Shown: positions 27,361 through 39,959 of the stretch, in pieces
Layout: every line of letters begins with the position of its first letter
Position numbering within the stretch: position 1 is the stretch's first letter
Origin: Aurifilum marmelostoma
Taxonomy: Eukaryota > Ascomycota > Sordariomycetes > Diaporthales > Cryphonectriaceae
DNA length: 64,000 bases
NCBI GenBank assembly: GCA_027559495.1
Contig: JAMXSV010000006.1
Span: forward strand, 2,046,001 to 2,110,000
Reading direction: 5' to 3'
The notes under the pieces: model-generated
Databases searched by the model: none
Told to the model about the DNA's origin: nothing
The model's input: the letters and a program-made list of their open reading frames with translations, nothing else
Position numbers and translations under genes: made by a program

Positions 27361-29458
27361 GCTGTAAATATATAATATCCTAATAAGTTCTTTTAAACTA
27401 TAAAAGTAAAAGTTATTACTTTTAATAAAAGAATTTAATTATTTTTAAAAATAATTAAAAGAAAGAATATATAATAATAATACTATATTTATAATTAGTA
27501 ATAAATTAATATAATTTAAATATTAATTAATAAATATTATTTAATTAATATTTTATAGAATAATTTCGATTAAGAATATTTATTATATATTTATATTTAA
27601 ATTATTTATCTATAAAACTATATATTTCTTTTTTATTATTCCTTTAAGCGAATAAGAAATTTAATAATATAATACTATATTTATATAAAGTATATAAAAC
27701 TAAATATTTTAATTATGTTTTTTATATATAGTTAAATAGCTTATTTATTAAAAAATATAAAGAAACTTAAAAAAAGGGTTAAAGAAAATACTTAAAAGTA
27801 GAAATTAATATAAAAATAAATAAAGATTTATAGAAATAAATTAATTTTATATAATTAAAATATAGATAAAAGAATTCACCTTAATATAGATAAACTAATA
27901 AATTTACTTATTTATAATAGCTATAAATATTATATAATCTTTCTTAATAAAGCTAATTATTATTTAAATATATATTTACTTAAAGAGAAAGAGAAAGTAT
28001 TAAGTGCTTTAAGAATAACTTTTTAGATAAAGTAGTATTAATAAATTATTAGTAAAAGATTTTTTTACTTACTAGTAGCTAGAAATATATAAATTTTCAC
28101 TTTAATAAATATTAAAAAGAATTTATAATAATATAAAATATAATTTCTTATATATAAAAGTGCTTAGTAATTAAGTAGAAAGAATAAATAAAAGTTTAAT
28201 AATTAAGATTTATACTTTATTATTAACTATATATATATATATATAATTAAATACTTTGCAAAGCTAGAAATTTAAGATCTTTATTTAGAAAATATAAAAT
28301 AATAGCTATATTATTAAATTAAGATAAGATTTTAAGTTTTATAATATAAATTTAAGCAGAAGTAAAGTAAAAGCATAATAATTATAGCTTATTAAAGTAT
28401 ATATAATTAATTCTTATAGTATATCTTTTTAAAATTTCTATTATTTAAAAATTAAATTAAATTTATATATAGAAATAGAGTAAATATAAACTAAAAATGC
28501 TAAAGAAGCTTTTTATAGTTAATTAGCAATTATTTTTTTTATTATAAAACTTTATTACTAAATATATTTATATTAAAAAGATTTTAAAATTAAATAGAAA
28601 TTATTTTTATTATTCTAATTTTGCAATACTTTAAATAAAGTTTCATATTAATTTTAATTCTAAAATAATATTTTAATATTATAGAATAAGTATTAAAGCT
28701 TATAATTAGTACTAATATATACTATACTAGTTTACATTTTAGAAATAAAGATATTCTTTAGAATTATTATTTGCTAGAATAGTAAAAAGAAGATTTTATA
28801 ATAAGCTATTTATAAGTAGTTAAGAGATAGAATTGCTAGCAGATTAAAGTAGTATATTAAAAATTTAAAAGTATAAAAAGGTTTAATAGACCTCTTACTT
28901 ATTAATTATAAATTTAAATAATAAACTTAAACTTGAATTTTACTTAAATATATTAAAAGCAAAGCTTTATATAATTTGAGATTTTATATAATAACAAAAT
29001 AATAAGATATATAATAAAGATATAAAGTATAAAAAAGAAGCTTAATTATATATAGATAATTATATAGTGCGCATTATATATTTTTTATAAGTTTAGAAAT
29101 ATATAAAAAATATATTAATTTTATAATATAATATAATACTATATTAATAATAAAATAAGAAATATTTAATATATAGATAAGCAAATATAAAATGAAAATA
29201 TTGTGCCTATATAACTATATTTATTAAATTAATTTATTTACTATTATAGAAGAATTATTAAGAAGTATAAATATAATAAATATAATATATTATTAGTAAG
29301 GTTTTATATTATATAAATATTTTATTTTCTTAATAATAATTGCTTAAATAATGCAAGAAAGATATAAGAATATATCTCTTTCTTCTTAAATATTTTAATA
29401 AATATAAAAATAATAGTGCTATAGTTAATATTTTGATATATATAATACTCTATATAGT
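27361..29458. other. AT-rich desert
   Basis: TpA-rich, no surviving frame and no identifiable repeat boundary between the solo LTR and the second MITE. Confidence 0.5.
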
Positions 29459-29466
29459 TATATAAA

Positions 29467-30160
29467 GAGAATTGAAAAATTAGTTAATTAGTTTAGTTAA
29501 TAGCATAGCTAAAGTAAACTATATATTAACGCTAATTAGTTTACGTAAGCATAGTTAATTAAGTTTCTAAATAAACTAACTATAAGTATACTATAATTAG
29601 TTTAGAGTAACTAACAATTATAATAGTTTAATTATATAATATGAAATGATTTTAAAAATAAATAAAAATTAATAAATAATTCTTCTAAAAACATAAAATA
29701 TATTGATATAGAAAAGAAAAAGCAACAATGGTATTAGAAAATAGCATATTATAATATAAGTTATCTAATTAAGCTTTAAGGAATAGCAAAATGATTTATA
29801 TATTTGAAAATAGATGTATTTAATTAATATAGTAACTAATTAATTGTATACAGTTACTGTCGGTCGGCTGACTCTATTAGAATAGAGGAATAAGACATCA
29901 AGATGGTATTAATTGTCGTGTTGATTCAGAAGCTAGAAAAGAAGAGAGAGAGAGCAGGGCTTAATAGCCCAGATTTCTATAGCCTGCCTGCTGCCGCACA
30001 GACCCCTAATAACTAATCCCTGCTAATTCCACAGTTACGATATTATTCCTATATAATAACTATAAATTACTATAGTTATTAAAAAGTACTAACTTTAATT
30101 AGAGTAGTTTATAGTTAGTTATTAATTAATTAATAACTATAAACTAATCTTTCAACCCTA
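29467..30160 (-). mobile_element. hAT-like MITE, copy 2, carrying a nested LTR
   Basis: Inverted relative to the copy at 25771-26316; the reverse complement of its interior aligns with that copy throughout. The right end reads CTTTCAACCCTA; the left end is mutated (GAGAATTGAAAAATTAG). Flanks TATATAAA (29459-29466) and TATATAAG (30161-30168) form an 8-bp duplication with one G/A difference. Removing the 176-bp LTR and its 5-bp duplication leaves about 513 bp, close to copy 1. Confidence 0.75.
29858..30033 (+). mobile_element. Short solo LTR, barely mutated (176 bp)
   Basis: Begins TGTCGGTCGGCTGAC and ends GCTAATTCCACA, a TG...CA terminus, flanked by perfect GTTAC duplications (29853-29857 and 30034-30038). 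Its base composition is near normal, in strong contrast to the MITE around it. The short length and TGTCGG start recall Ty1/copia LTRs, but the superfamily is not proven. Strand is arbitrary because a solo LTR has no coding sequence. Confidence 0.75.
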
Positions 30161-30168
30161 TATATAAG

Positions 30169-31375
30169 ATAGATATAGTAAAAAAGTAAAGGCAAAAAGC
30201 TTAATATAATATATATTTCTCCTTAGCTTTTTTAAGAGCATAGCTATATATATAAATAAAATATTATTCTTGAATTAATAATAAATCCTTTTAAATTAAG
30301 ACTATTGCTTAAGAGTTAGCAAATATAGAATATTTAGGAAATCTATTATAAATAGAATATATATATATGCTTTCTACTCTCTTGCAGATAAAAACGAATT
30401 ATAATAATAATATAAATATAATTAACTTATCTTACTACTCTTTTGAAAAAGCTTTTTAAATAATTATATAATTTTATTACTTAATCTTCTTAACTTATAA
30501 GTAACTTTTTAGTTTATTAAAAAGTACTTTATAATAAGAAATACTATAAACTTAAGTAATATATAAGTTATTATAATAATTATTTTACTTTATTTTTGCT
30601 ATAAAAATAATATATATTTATATAAAAAGTATTTATTTTATATATTTATTAAATATAAATTATAAATTACAAAATTATAATTAAGCTAAAATTAAATTAT
30701 ATTATAAAAATAGATAAAGATCTAATATATTAAGATAAATATAATTAAATTAAATTTTTGAATTTTTATATATTTAAAAAGAAATTATTATAAAGCTAAT
30801 ATTATATAAAACTTTATTCTAAATATTAATTAAACTTAAATACTTAAATAATATTAAGCTTAAATTTATTATCAAAATCTATAATAAATACTTAAATAGA
30901 ATATAAAATCTTTTTTATATTAATATAAAATTCTTTTAATTTTTTAATAGCTTTATTATATAGTTATTTCTAATAAATTATTATTAAGTTTATTTATAAG
31001 AAATATTTATAAAAACTAAATATAAAAATTAAAATAATATACTTACTAGTTAATTATATATAATAATTATAAGTTATTATAATAATTAAAAAGTATAATA
31101 TTTCTTTATATTAATTTAAAATTAATATTATAATAGAATTTAATTTATAAAGTATAATAAAAAATTATAAAAATAAAAGTATTATTATAAAGCTAAAATT
31201 ATTATTAATAATATTAAAATTAAAAGTATAAATTATATATATTTAGTTTATTATAATAATAATATAATAATTTTAAAATAATATTATATTATAATTTAAT
31301 AGCTAAATATAAATTATAATAGAAATAATTTTACTCTTTATATATATATATACATATTAGCTTTAAAGAATAATA
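30169..31375. other. AT-rich desert
   Basis: No genes. A stretch near 30170-30227 resembles 22747-22808 (both contain AAAGCAAAAAGCTTA-like and TATATATTTCT words), hinting at another decayed dispersed repeat. Confidence 0.4.
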
Positions 31376-31625
31376 AATTAGTATATTACTAAGCAGCTCT
31401 AGCTATATAATGCATTATAAATAAATTATAGGAGGATGCCCTCCTCTAATCTAACTATAAAGAATAATAGCTATAGCTATATAATATATAGCCTCGGCGT
31501 CGGAAATTTACTACTGGTGAATTCATAGTAAACTCCCTAAATTAACTATAGTGAATTCACTACAGAGGCACCAGGGGTCTATCTACGAATTCAGTAGGCG
31601 AATTCGTAGTATATTCTACCAGATA
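31376..31625. repeat. GC-richer island with clustered palindromes
   Basis: Contains four GAATTC cores within about 100 bp, three of the cores or core pairs lying in inverted repeats: TTTACTA...TAGTAAA arms around GTGAATTCA, the perfect palindrome TAGTGAATTCACTA, and CTACGAATTC...GAATTCGTAG arms with a 7-base spacer. A GGAGG-ATGC-CCTCC hairpin lies near 31430. The island is flanked by heavily mutated DNA. It has no frame and I cannot assign it; a transposon end or protein-binding array is possible. Confidence 0.55.
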
Positions 31626-33933
31626 TACTATATATAATTAAAGAGTTTAATCTAAAATAACTTTATTTCTTAATAGGATATATTTTAAAATATAATATTA
31701 GAAATGCTATAAAGTTACTAAATTAATTTTATATTTTTAATTATATTGATATTATTTTATTTATTTAGCACTTTATATATATAATATATTAGTCAATATT
31801 ACTTTTTAAAGATTCTCTAAGCTATTTATATCTTAAAAGAGTTAAAACTTAATTCTAAATTACTACTAAAAGACTTATTTTAAGAGAAAATTTTAAGAAT
31901 AGTTTATTATTATTAAAATTTTATTATTATTCTTATTACTTTATTCTTTTTATAATAAATTTGCTAACTATTTTATATTTATTTATTAATTAGTATATTT
32001 TATTTATAATAATCTAATATAATATATAATTTTATTGAAAATATTTTATTAATAATATATTATAAGCTAGCTATAGCTAGCTAAAGGATAGAAATGCTAT
32101 TAAAATAAAAGAGTTTTTTATTAATATAGAAAGGCTCAATATATTTCTTACTGATTTACTATAGTTTTAAATAGCAATCTTAATTTCAAATATATTTAAA
32201 ATAGTTTTTTATATAAATTTACCTTTTTCGTTCTTAAATCTTAAAGCATTATAGAGAAATAACTTTATAATAATAAGGTTTTTTAGTATAAAATTAGTAT
32301 CTAAGAACTAGCTAATTTCTTAAATAATAAGAATATAAATATAATTTGCTATAAGTAAAAAAGCAATTAAAAGTAAAATAATTTACTATATTATATTTAT
32401 AATTAGCTTAATTATAGTATTAAATTGCATTTTTATAATCAATTATATTAATTATATATATAAAGTAAAAAAGCTTAAATCTTAAATCTTTTTTTGAAAA
32501 TATATATTGAAATCCAAAAACTTTTTAAAATCTTTTATTAAAATAAGACATTATTAATAAAATATTTAATCGAAAAAATAGCCTTTTTAAATAATAATAG
32601 TTATAATTGAGCCAAGTATATAAGAAGTTATTTATTATAATACTATAATTTAATTTCTAAAATTATTAAAAATATTTTAAATAGTTAAATAAATTTATAT
32701 TATCTACTATACTAATTTAATTATATATAATAGTAAGTTTATTAAAATATAATAATAATAAGCTTTTTTCTAATATAATAAAAGTTAATATTTATTAGTT
32801 AATAACTCTTATAAAATATTATATATAAAATAAGATAAGCTATTATAAAAATAGCTTCTAGTAAAGCATAAAGTAAATTTAACTAGCTATCTATAAATTA
32901 AAAAAATAGAAAACTTTAAAAGGAATAAAAATTCAAATAAAGTATATATAAACTTTTTTATATATAGAGTTATTTGCTTTATTATTTAATATAAAAGTTA
33001 AATAAAGATATAATATTAAAGATTCAAATATACCTAGTTATTAAATACATTTTATTAAAAAGTACTTTAAATTAAAAATAATTAAATATTATTATAGTTT
33101 TATTATAGCTTAAAATAAAAGAACTCTATGCTAATCTTAGTTCTAGAATACTACTATAGCAGTATAGAATAAAAAAAGAGTCTATAAAGAGCGCTACTAT
33201 ATATTGCATTAACTATTATAAATATACCTTATTTACCACTTTAGATTCTCTTTCTAGTTTAAAAAGAATCTTAATATCTTAAAGGTTAAAATTAAGCATA
33301 TAGTTTTCCTCTATATAAAATCTTATTCTAATAGCCTTATTTGCTTTATTTATATTATAAATTCTTAAGCCATATCTTAAATGTTGAGCCTATACTTGCT
33401 TAAGAATAGTGCTTATTTATCTACAGCTTAATTTATTATATTATTTGCTTAATAAAAAGAAATATTCTATTTTTATACTATTATATTTCAAATATTGCCT
33501 TTAAAAGGCTAAAAAACCTTTATATAAGCATTTACTTTAGAATTATTAAAAAAGAAAAAGAAAATAATTATTAAATTTAATACCTTTAAATTTATATTTA
33601 TAAGAATATTATAAATATTATTATAATACAATAATAATAATATTTTAAAATTAATAAATATTATAATAAATTATAAAAGTTTAGAATATTTTATTATTAG
33701 AAAGCTATTTAATAATAATAAAAAGTAAATAACTTTAATTATTATTTTATTTTAATTTAAAAATTATTTATATTTAAAGTAATAAAATATATAGCTTAAT
33801 TTATTAATTATAAAGTTGAAAGATTTATTTTAAAGAAATATATATTCTTTTAAAATTAAATAATATTAAAGTATTCCTAAAAAAATTAGCACTTTTTAGT
33901 ATTATAAGCAAGTATAAAAGAAAATTATATTAT
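31626..33933. other. AT-rich desert
   Basis: TpA-rich, with no readable gene or repeat edge. Confidence 0.5.
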
Positions 33934-33941
33934 TAAAAACT

Positions 33942-34132
33942 GTAATGGGCTCCAGCCTTTGGCTCGAGCGCTAGGGTGCCAAGGTGGCACCACGTGACTA
34001 GAGCCACACTCTCACACTATTTAGGATCGCAGATAGTCCGCTAGCGGACTGCCTGCACTCTTCCTCCTAGCATTGCTAATCTACCACCAATCGGGCACCC
34101 CTACGAGTCGAACCATAGGCATCAGACCCTTA
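33942..34132. mobile_element. 191-bp GC-rich insertion of unknown type
   Basis: An island of near-normal composition in the desert, bounded by identical TAAAAACT words at 33934-33941 and 34133-34140, which look like an 8-bp target duplication. It holds a GGTGCCA-AGG-TGGCACC hairpin, the 16-bp palindrome AGTCCGCTAGCGGACT and, on the minus strand, GGTTCGACTC, which resembles a Pol III B box. The ends are not clear inverted repeats. A tRNA-related SINE or a small DNA element are both possible. Confidence 0.5.
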
Positions 34133-34140
34133 TAAAAACT

Positions 34141-35877
34141 ACTATTAAGCTTATTAAATTAATTTATTTAGAGAAAGCAAAAAAGAAATTAATATTTATA
34201 AATAGTAATATTATTATAAACTAAAAATAATAAAAATTATAAGTTTATTAGCTATATTTATAGCTTTAAAGATTTATTTAAGCTTAAAATAATTTTAAAA
34301 TATTACTTATTTATTTTTTTTTAAAATAATAGCTTATTTTATTTTTTATTTTTAAATATAGAAATATTTTAATTTAAATTTTAAAATTTTATATTAAATA
34401 CTTAAAAATATTACTTTATATATTTAAATTATATTTATAAAATATAATAAATAATATAGCTATTTATATTATTAAACTTAAAACTTAAAATATTATAAAT
34501 TAATTAAAAAATTATAATTATTTATAGCTTTTAAAATGCTATAATTTATATATAAAAAAGAAAATATAGAAATTTTCTAATTTATTTAAATATTTAAATA
34601 ATAAGATATTTATAATTTATTTTTATTATAAAAACTAAGCTAATAAAAGTACTAAGAAATCTATTTTAATATATAAAATATTAAAACTTTATATATTTTA
34701 CTAAGAAATTAATTTAAAAAATAATTAATTTATATATTTAATATTTTTATTAAATTATATTATTTAATAAGTAAGCTATAATATATTTATAAAAATATTT
34801 ATTATTTCTATTATCTATTTAAATTTAAATATTTATTTATAATTAAATTTTAATTTAAAAAAAGAAAAGAAAATAATATTTATAATATGCTTATTAATTT
34901 TATATTTCTATTTTATTTTAAAAATTATCTTAAGTTTTTAGAAGATAATACTAAATATATATAATTTTATTTTAAATAAAACTTTTATTCTACTAGCTTT
35001 ATTTAATTATTCTATATTATAACTTTTTAAGATATATTTTTATTATTTAGCTTATCTTAACTTAAAAATAATTCTTATAAGTTTTTCGCTTTATATAATT
35101 TTAAACTGCTTACTTAATATTTATTTACTCCCTTAGCTACTACTATAATATTTAATAGTAATATTCTTATTAGATAAAATAGTAAAAAAAAGAATAATAT
35201 ATATATTATAAAGTAAAATGCTTAATTAATAGTAAAATCTACTATATTATTTAAATTTATAGTAAATAATTAGAAGAATATACTAGGCTTTCTTATATTA
35301 ATAAATAACGGCCTTGATCTATAAGCAATTCTATTTTTACCTAATTATAGCTAGCTTACTATATTAATATATAAAATTAAATATAATTTAAACTTTTTAA
35401 TATTATATTCTTATAATTATAATTATAATTTATAATAGTAATAATGATAAGCTTGAAATCTTCTTTTTATAATTAATATTCTTTTAAATTAAAAATAATA
35501 TTTTCTATAACTTTATTTAAATATATATAAAAGTTATTTATAAATAATTATTCTTATAATTTAATATAAAATAAAATATAAGTAACTTAATTATAATTTA
35601 TATTATATATTTAAATAAAATAAAAATAGAGCTTTAATAATATAATAATATAAATAAAGGTTATAATTATAATATAAATTAGATTTAATATATTTAAGAT
35701 TATTTTATAGTTTAGTTAATAAAAACTAAAAGCAAACTAATTTTATTTAAAAATATATATATTATTAAGCTATAATAAAAATTAAGATTTTTCTCTTTTA
35801 TTTTATAAATAGTTTATCTAATATTTTTAATTAATATTTATAATAGTCTTTTGCTAATAATATATAAGTTATAATTA
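34141..35877. other. AT-rich desert
   Basis: Extremely A+T-rich, no gene and no repeat edge. Confidence 0.5.
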
Positions 35878-36297
35878 ATTATATTATTATATTATTATAT
35901 TATTATATTATTATATTATTATATTATTATATTATTATATTATTATATTATTATATTATTATATTATTATATTATTATATTATTATATTATTATATTATT
36001 ATATTATTATATTATTATATTATTATATTATTATATTATTATATTATTATATTATTATATTATTATATTATTATATTATTATATTATTATATTATTATAT
36101 TTATTATATTATTATATTATTATATTATTATATTATTATATTATTATATTATTATATTATTATATTATTATATTATTATATTATTATATTATTATATTAT
36201 TATATTATTATATTATTATATTATTATATTATTATATTATTATATTATTATATTATTATATTATTATATTATTATATTATTATATTATTATATTATT
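35878..36297. repeat. Minisatellite, 8-bp unit ATATTATT, ~52 copies
   Basis: About 420 bp of perfect head-to-tail ATATTATT, with one visible one-base insertion near 36090 that shifts the phase. The regularity contrasts with the diverged DNA around it, so the array arose or was homogenised after the surrounding mutation. Confidence 0.95.
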
Positions 36298-39200
36298 TAT
36301 AAAATATATATAAGATATAATTATAAGTACTTATTATATTTTACCTCTTATTTATCTCTTTTCAAGAAATACTAAAGAGCTTAAAAAGTTAAAAGATTTA
36401 AATATCTTAAGCTTTTAAAATTTATAATCTAATTAAAATATCTAATAGTATAAACTCTTTTTTTTAAAAAGAAGTAATAATAAATATAGCATATAATTTA
36501 TATTTTGATATTATTAATTTCTACTTTTATTTCATAGTAATATAAGTAATTAAATATACTTTATATAATATATATATATATACTTAATAAATCTAAAAAT
36601 ATATAAATTAATAAATATATTTAATAATAATTATTCATTATATATATTACTTTTATAATCTTATAAGCAGTTTTATTAGTTTTAAAGTAAATTTATAATG
36701 ATTAAGCTTTAAAATAATTTAAATATTAACTCTATACTATATAAATAGCAGAGATAAAGTAGTAGTTAATATAAACTTATTATTAAATATAAATAGCATA
36801 ATAAATTAAATAATTTATAAAGTAGAAAATATTTAAAATTTTTTATTTAGTAAAATAAACTTGCTTAAATACTAAAAGGCCTATAAATAATTTTTTAAAA
36901 AAAGAATTAGCTTATTAATACTTTAACTAACTTAGCTATAAGTATAATATAGAAATTTAAAACTTTAAAAATTAGAAAATAAGCTTTTTAACTATTCTAT
37001 AAAAGAAATACTTTAGATTTATAAGAATTTATAATTTATATTAAATTATCTTTATTATTTAAAATTAATTTTCTAAATTATATATTAAAGCTAAAAATAT
37101 ATTCTTATAATAACTATATATTAAAGAATTTAAAAATTTAAAAAATCAAATTAAAATTTAAATATAACTTTTTATAATAATTAAAATACTAATTAATAAT
37201 TATATACTAATAGTTAAATAATTTATATTAATAGAATATACTAAAGTATTAAAGATATATTATAATTATTAACTTTAAAAGCTTATTAAATATATATTTC
37301 TTTTTAACTATTTATATAAATTATAAAATAACTTTATAATATAATTACTATATTTATTTATAATATTTAATAAATAATCAAGCATTTCTAATTGTAGAAT
37401 TTATTATAAAAGAGAAAATGTCTAATAATATATTTGCTTTTTTTATCTTAAAAGATTAAAAGGCTATAATAAGAAGAAGAAAACTAATACAATAATCAAT
37501 AATGCTTTTTGCTATTTCTATAACAAATACCTTTAATACTTATTTACGCTTATTACTAAGTTTTCTTTGTTAAATAATAAGTGTATAATGCTTTAAGAAG
37601 CATATATTATATATATAATAATAATACATTATATATATAATAAAAGTAGGAAATAATATTTAAAAGTAAAATCTTATCCTGCTTTTCTATTATTTGCTTT
37701 TTCTTTATAGGTGATATTATAAGTAGTTTTAGTTTGTATTAGTTTTATTAAGTTTTTATCTTAAGATTATATTTCTTTTTAAACTTAGTCGTTTTTATTT
37801 ATTTCCTTTCTGCTAAGTACTAGTAATTCAATATTATTATTCTTTTATATTTCTTAAATATAGTTTTAAGAGAGTTATTAAATATATAAAATATTTTAAG
37901 CTTAATATTAATATAATTATTTTTCAAGATAGATCTCTTTATAATACTTTTTATTATATAGTTTAATATAAATACTTAAATATTTACTATTTATACTAGT
38001 TTTTAGATAAAATATATATATAAATAGCAAAATTAGATATTTACATTAGCTAAAGCTAAGAATAATTTTTAATATTGCTTAAAATAGATAATAAGGTATA
38101 AAAGAAGCAAGGTTAGTTTTAGTCTTTAAAGTGGTATAAGATTGGAAATTATATATAGGCTATAGCTAAGCTTAGGAATTAATAAGATAGCTTAGATTTA
38201 TTAAAAGTCTAATTAGCTATATAATATATATTATATTCTTAATAGATTTTTTTAAAGATACTTGTTTATATTTAGATAATAAAAATATTTATTTAAGTAT
38301 TAATCTAAAAGTTATTTAATTAATATATAACTTCTTTAACATTTTTAAAATATGCATTAATATTAAGATAATAATTAAACTATATAATAAAATAGAGCAG
38401 TAAGAATAGTAATAATAATTTATTAATAGCTAATAAGATCTTTTAGTAAGATTAAAAAGCCTTTATCTTATTTATTAGTTTTAAAATTATTATAATTTCT
38501 TCTTATAACTTATTCTATATTCCTTTTAGCATTTTTATTAAAAGAATAGCCCTAGATACTTAATAAATTAATATTATATTAGAGATAAGTAAATATTAAT
38601 AAAAACTAATAATAATAATAAATAGATAAATTTTTAAAAGAAAAAAAAAGAAATAAAAGTTAATTTTTAAATATAATAAAAATAATTTATATGAAAAGTA
38701 ATTAAAATATTAATAAATAATATTTTTGCTAATTAAATAAATTAAAATATTTAATAAAAATTATTTTAGCTTTTAAATTTATAGCTATAAAAATATAAAT
38801 TATTATATAAAAGATTATATATTTAAATTAAATTTATATATTATGGTTTTTATATTTATATTTATATTATTATAATTAAAAAAATTAAATTTTAAAAGAT
38901 TTTTTAATAAGCTTTAATAATATTATTAATAATACTCTTTTTTATATAAATATTAATAAATATATTTAAATTAAGCATTTTTGCTTTAATAATTATATTT
39001 ATATAAATTAATAAAATAAGTTTTAATTTTTAAATTAATTATATAATAATATATTAAATATAATTTTATTTAAATATTATAAATAATATTATAATATTAT
39101 AATTTTATATTATTATATTTAATATAACTTTCTTTATAAATTTATAATAAGTTTTATTAGTATATTATTTAGAACTAATTAAAATAAAATTAAAATAAAA

Positions 39201-39387
39201 TATTCTTATTATAGATTTTATAATGCTTTAAAATATAACTTTAAAAGTTTAATAATATAAGATAATAGAAAAAGTTTATAAAAGTATTAATCTATATTAT
39301 AATAATTAATTCTTAAAGATTAAAAATATCTTCTTAAAATTCTTAATAGCTAACTTAATAAGAAAATATAATAAGAAAGCTAGAAAG
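36298..39387. other. AT-rich desert left of chromovirus 2
   Basis: TpA-rich with short stretches keeping more G/C (about 37480-37830), but no frame or repeat boundary recognised. Confidence 0.45.
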
Positions 39388-39392
39388 CTATA
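39388..39392. repeat. Target-site duplication CTATA, left flank of chromovirus 2
   Basis: CTATA immediately precedes TGTTATGACC and recurs immediately after the 3' LTR end TTATTACA, at 47263-47267. Confidence 0.85.
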
Positions 39393-39950
39393 TGTTATGA
39401 CCCATCCAACATGCAGGTCACAAAAATGGTCATAGGCAGCAAGGACTAGGTGTTAAGGACCCAACGTCCTGACTAAGAAAAGATAGAACCCGGATTACCT
39501 AAGCAAGGGTTAGGGTAATAGGGGTGGATCACTAGGAGCATAGCTTACTAGGCTTACCTAGATTACTAGGAGCATAGCTTACTAGGCTTACTTGGATTAC
39601 TAGGAGCACAGCTTACTAGGCTTACTTAGATTACTAAAAGTATAGCTTACTAAGCTTACTTAGATTACTATAGTAATCTAGAAAGCAAGATAGGAATAGC
39701 AATCTATACTAAAGAGCTAGATATATAAGAATATATTTATTACTATTAAATAGATTTAATATATAGCTCTTTAGTTATTAATCTAAATATTACTTTTAAT
39801 ATAAGTAATAGCCTTATTGCTAGTAATATACTGCAGAAGACTTTAGAGATTATTTCTATATTCTTTAGATTATACTTTAATATTGCTCTTATTTAATATA
39901 AACCCTTTATATACTTATTATATATCTTAGTTATAGTAATGCTTATTATA
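39393..39950 (+). repeat. 5' LTR of chromovirus 2 (558 bp)
   Basis: Begins TGTTATGACCCATCC and ends GCTTATTATA (final C mutated to T). The first 300 bp are unusually well preserved. It holds the AGGGTTAGGGT box at 39506-39516 and four tandem 34-bp units at 39531-39666. Confidence 0.93.
39531..39666 (+). repeat. Four tandem 34-bp repeats in the LTR U3
   Basis: Units start ACTAGGAGCATAGCTTACTA at 39531, 39565, 39599 and 39633. The same array sits at the same offset (138 bp from the LTR start) in the 3' LTR at 46843-46978. Tandem repeats in U3 are often enhancer elements; that role is inferred. Confidence 0.9.
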
Positions 39951-39959
39951 TTTTAATAA

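Noticed and set aside
35878..36297. CRISPR-like or coding repeat array
   Set aside because: Head-to-tail 8-bp units with no spacers, in a eukaryotic A+T desert; a simple minisatellite.
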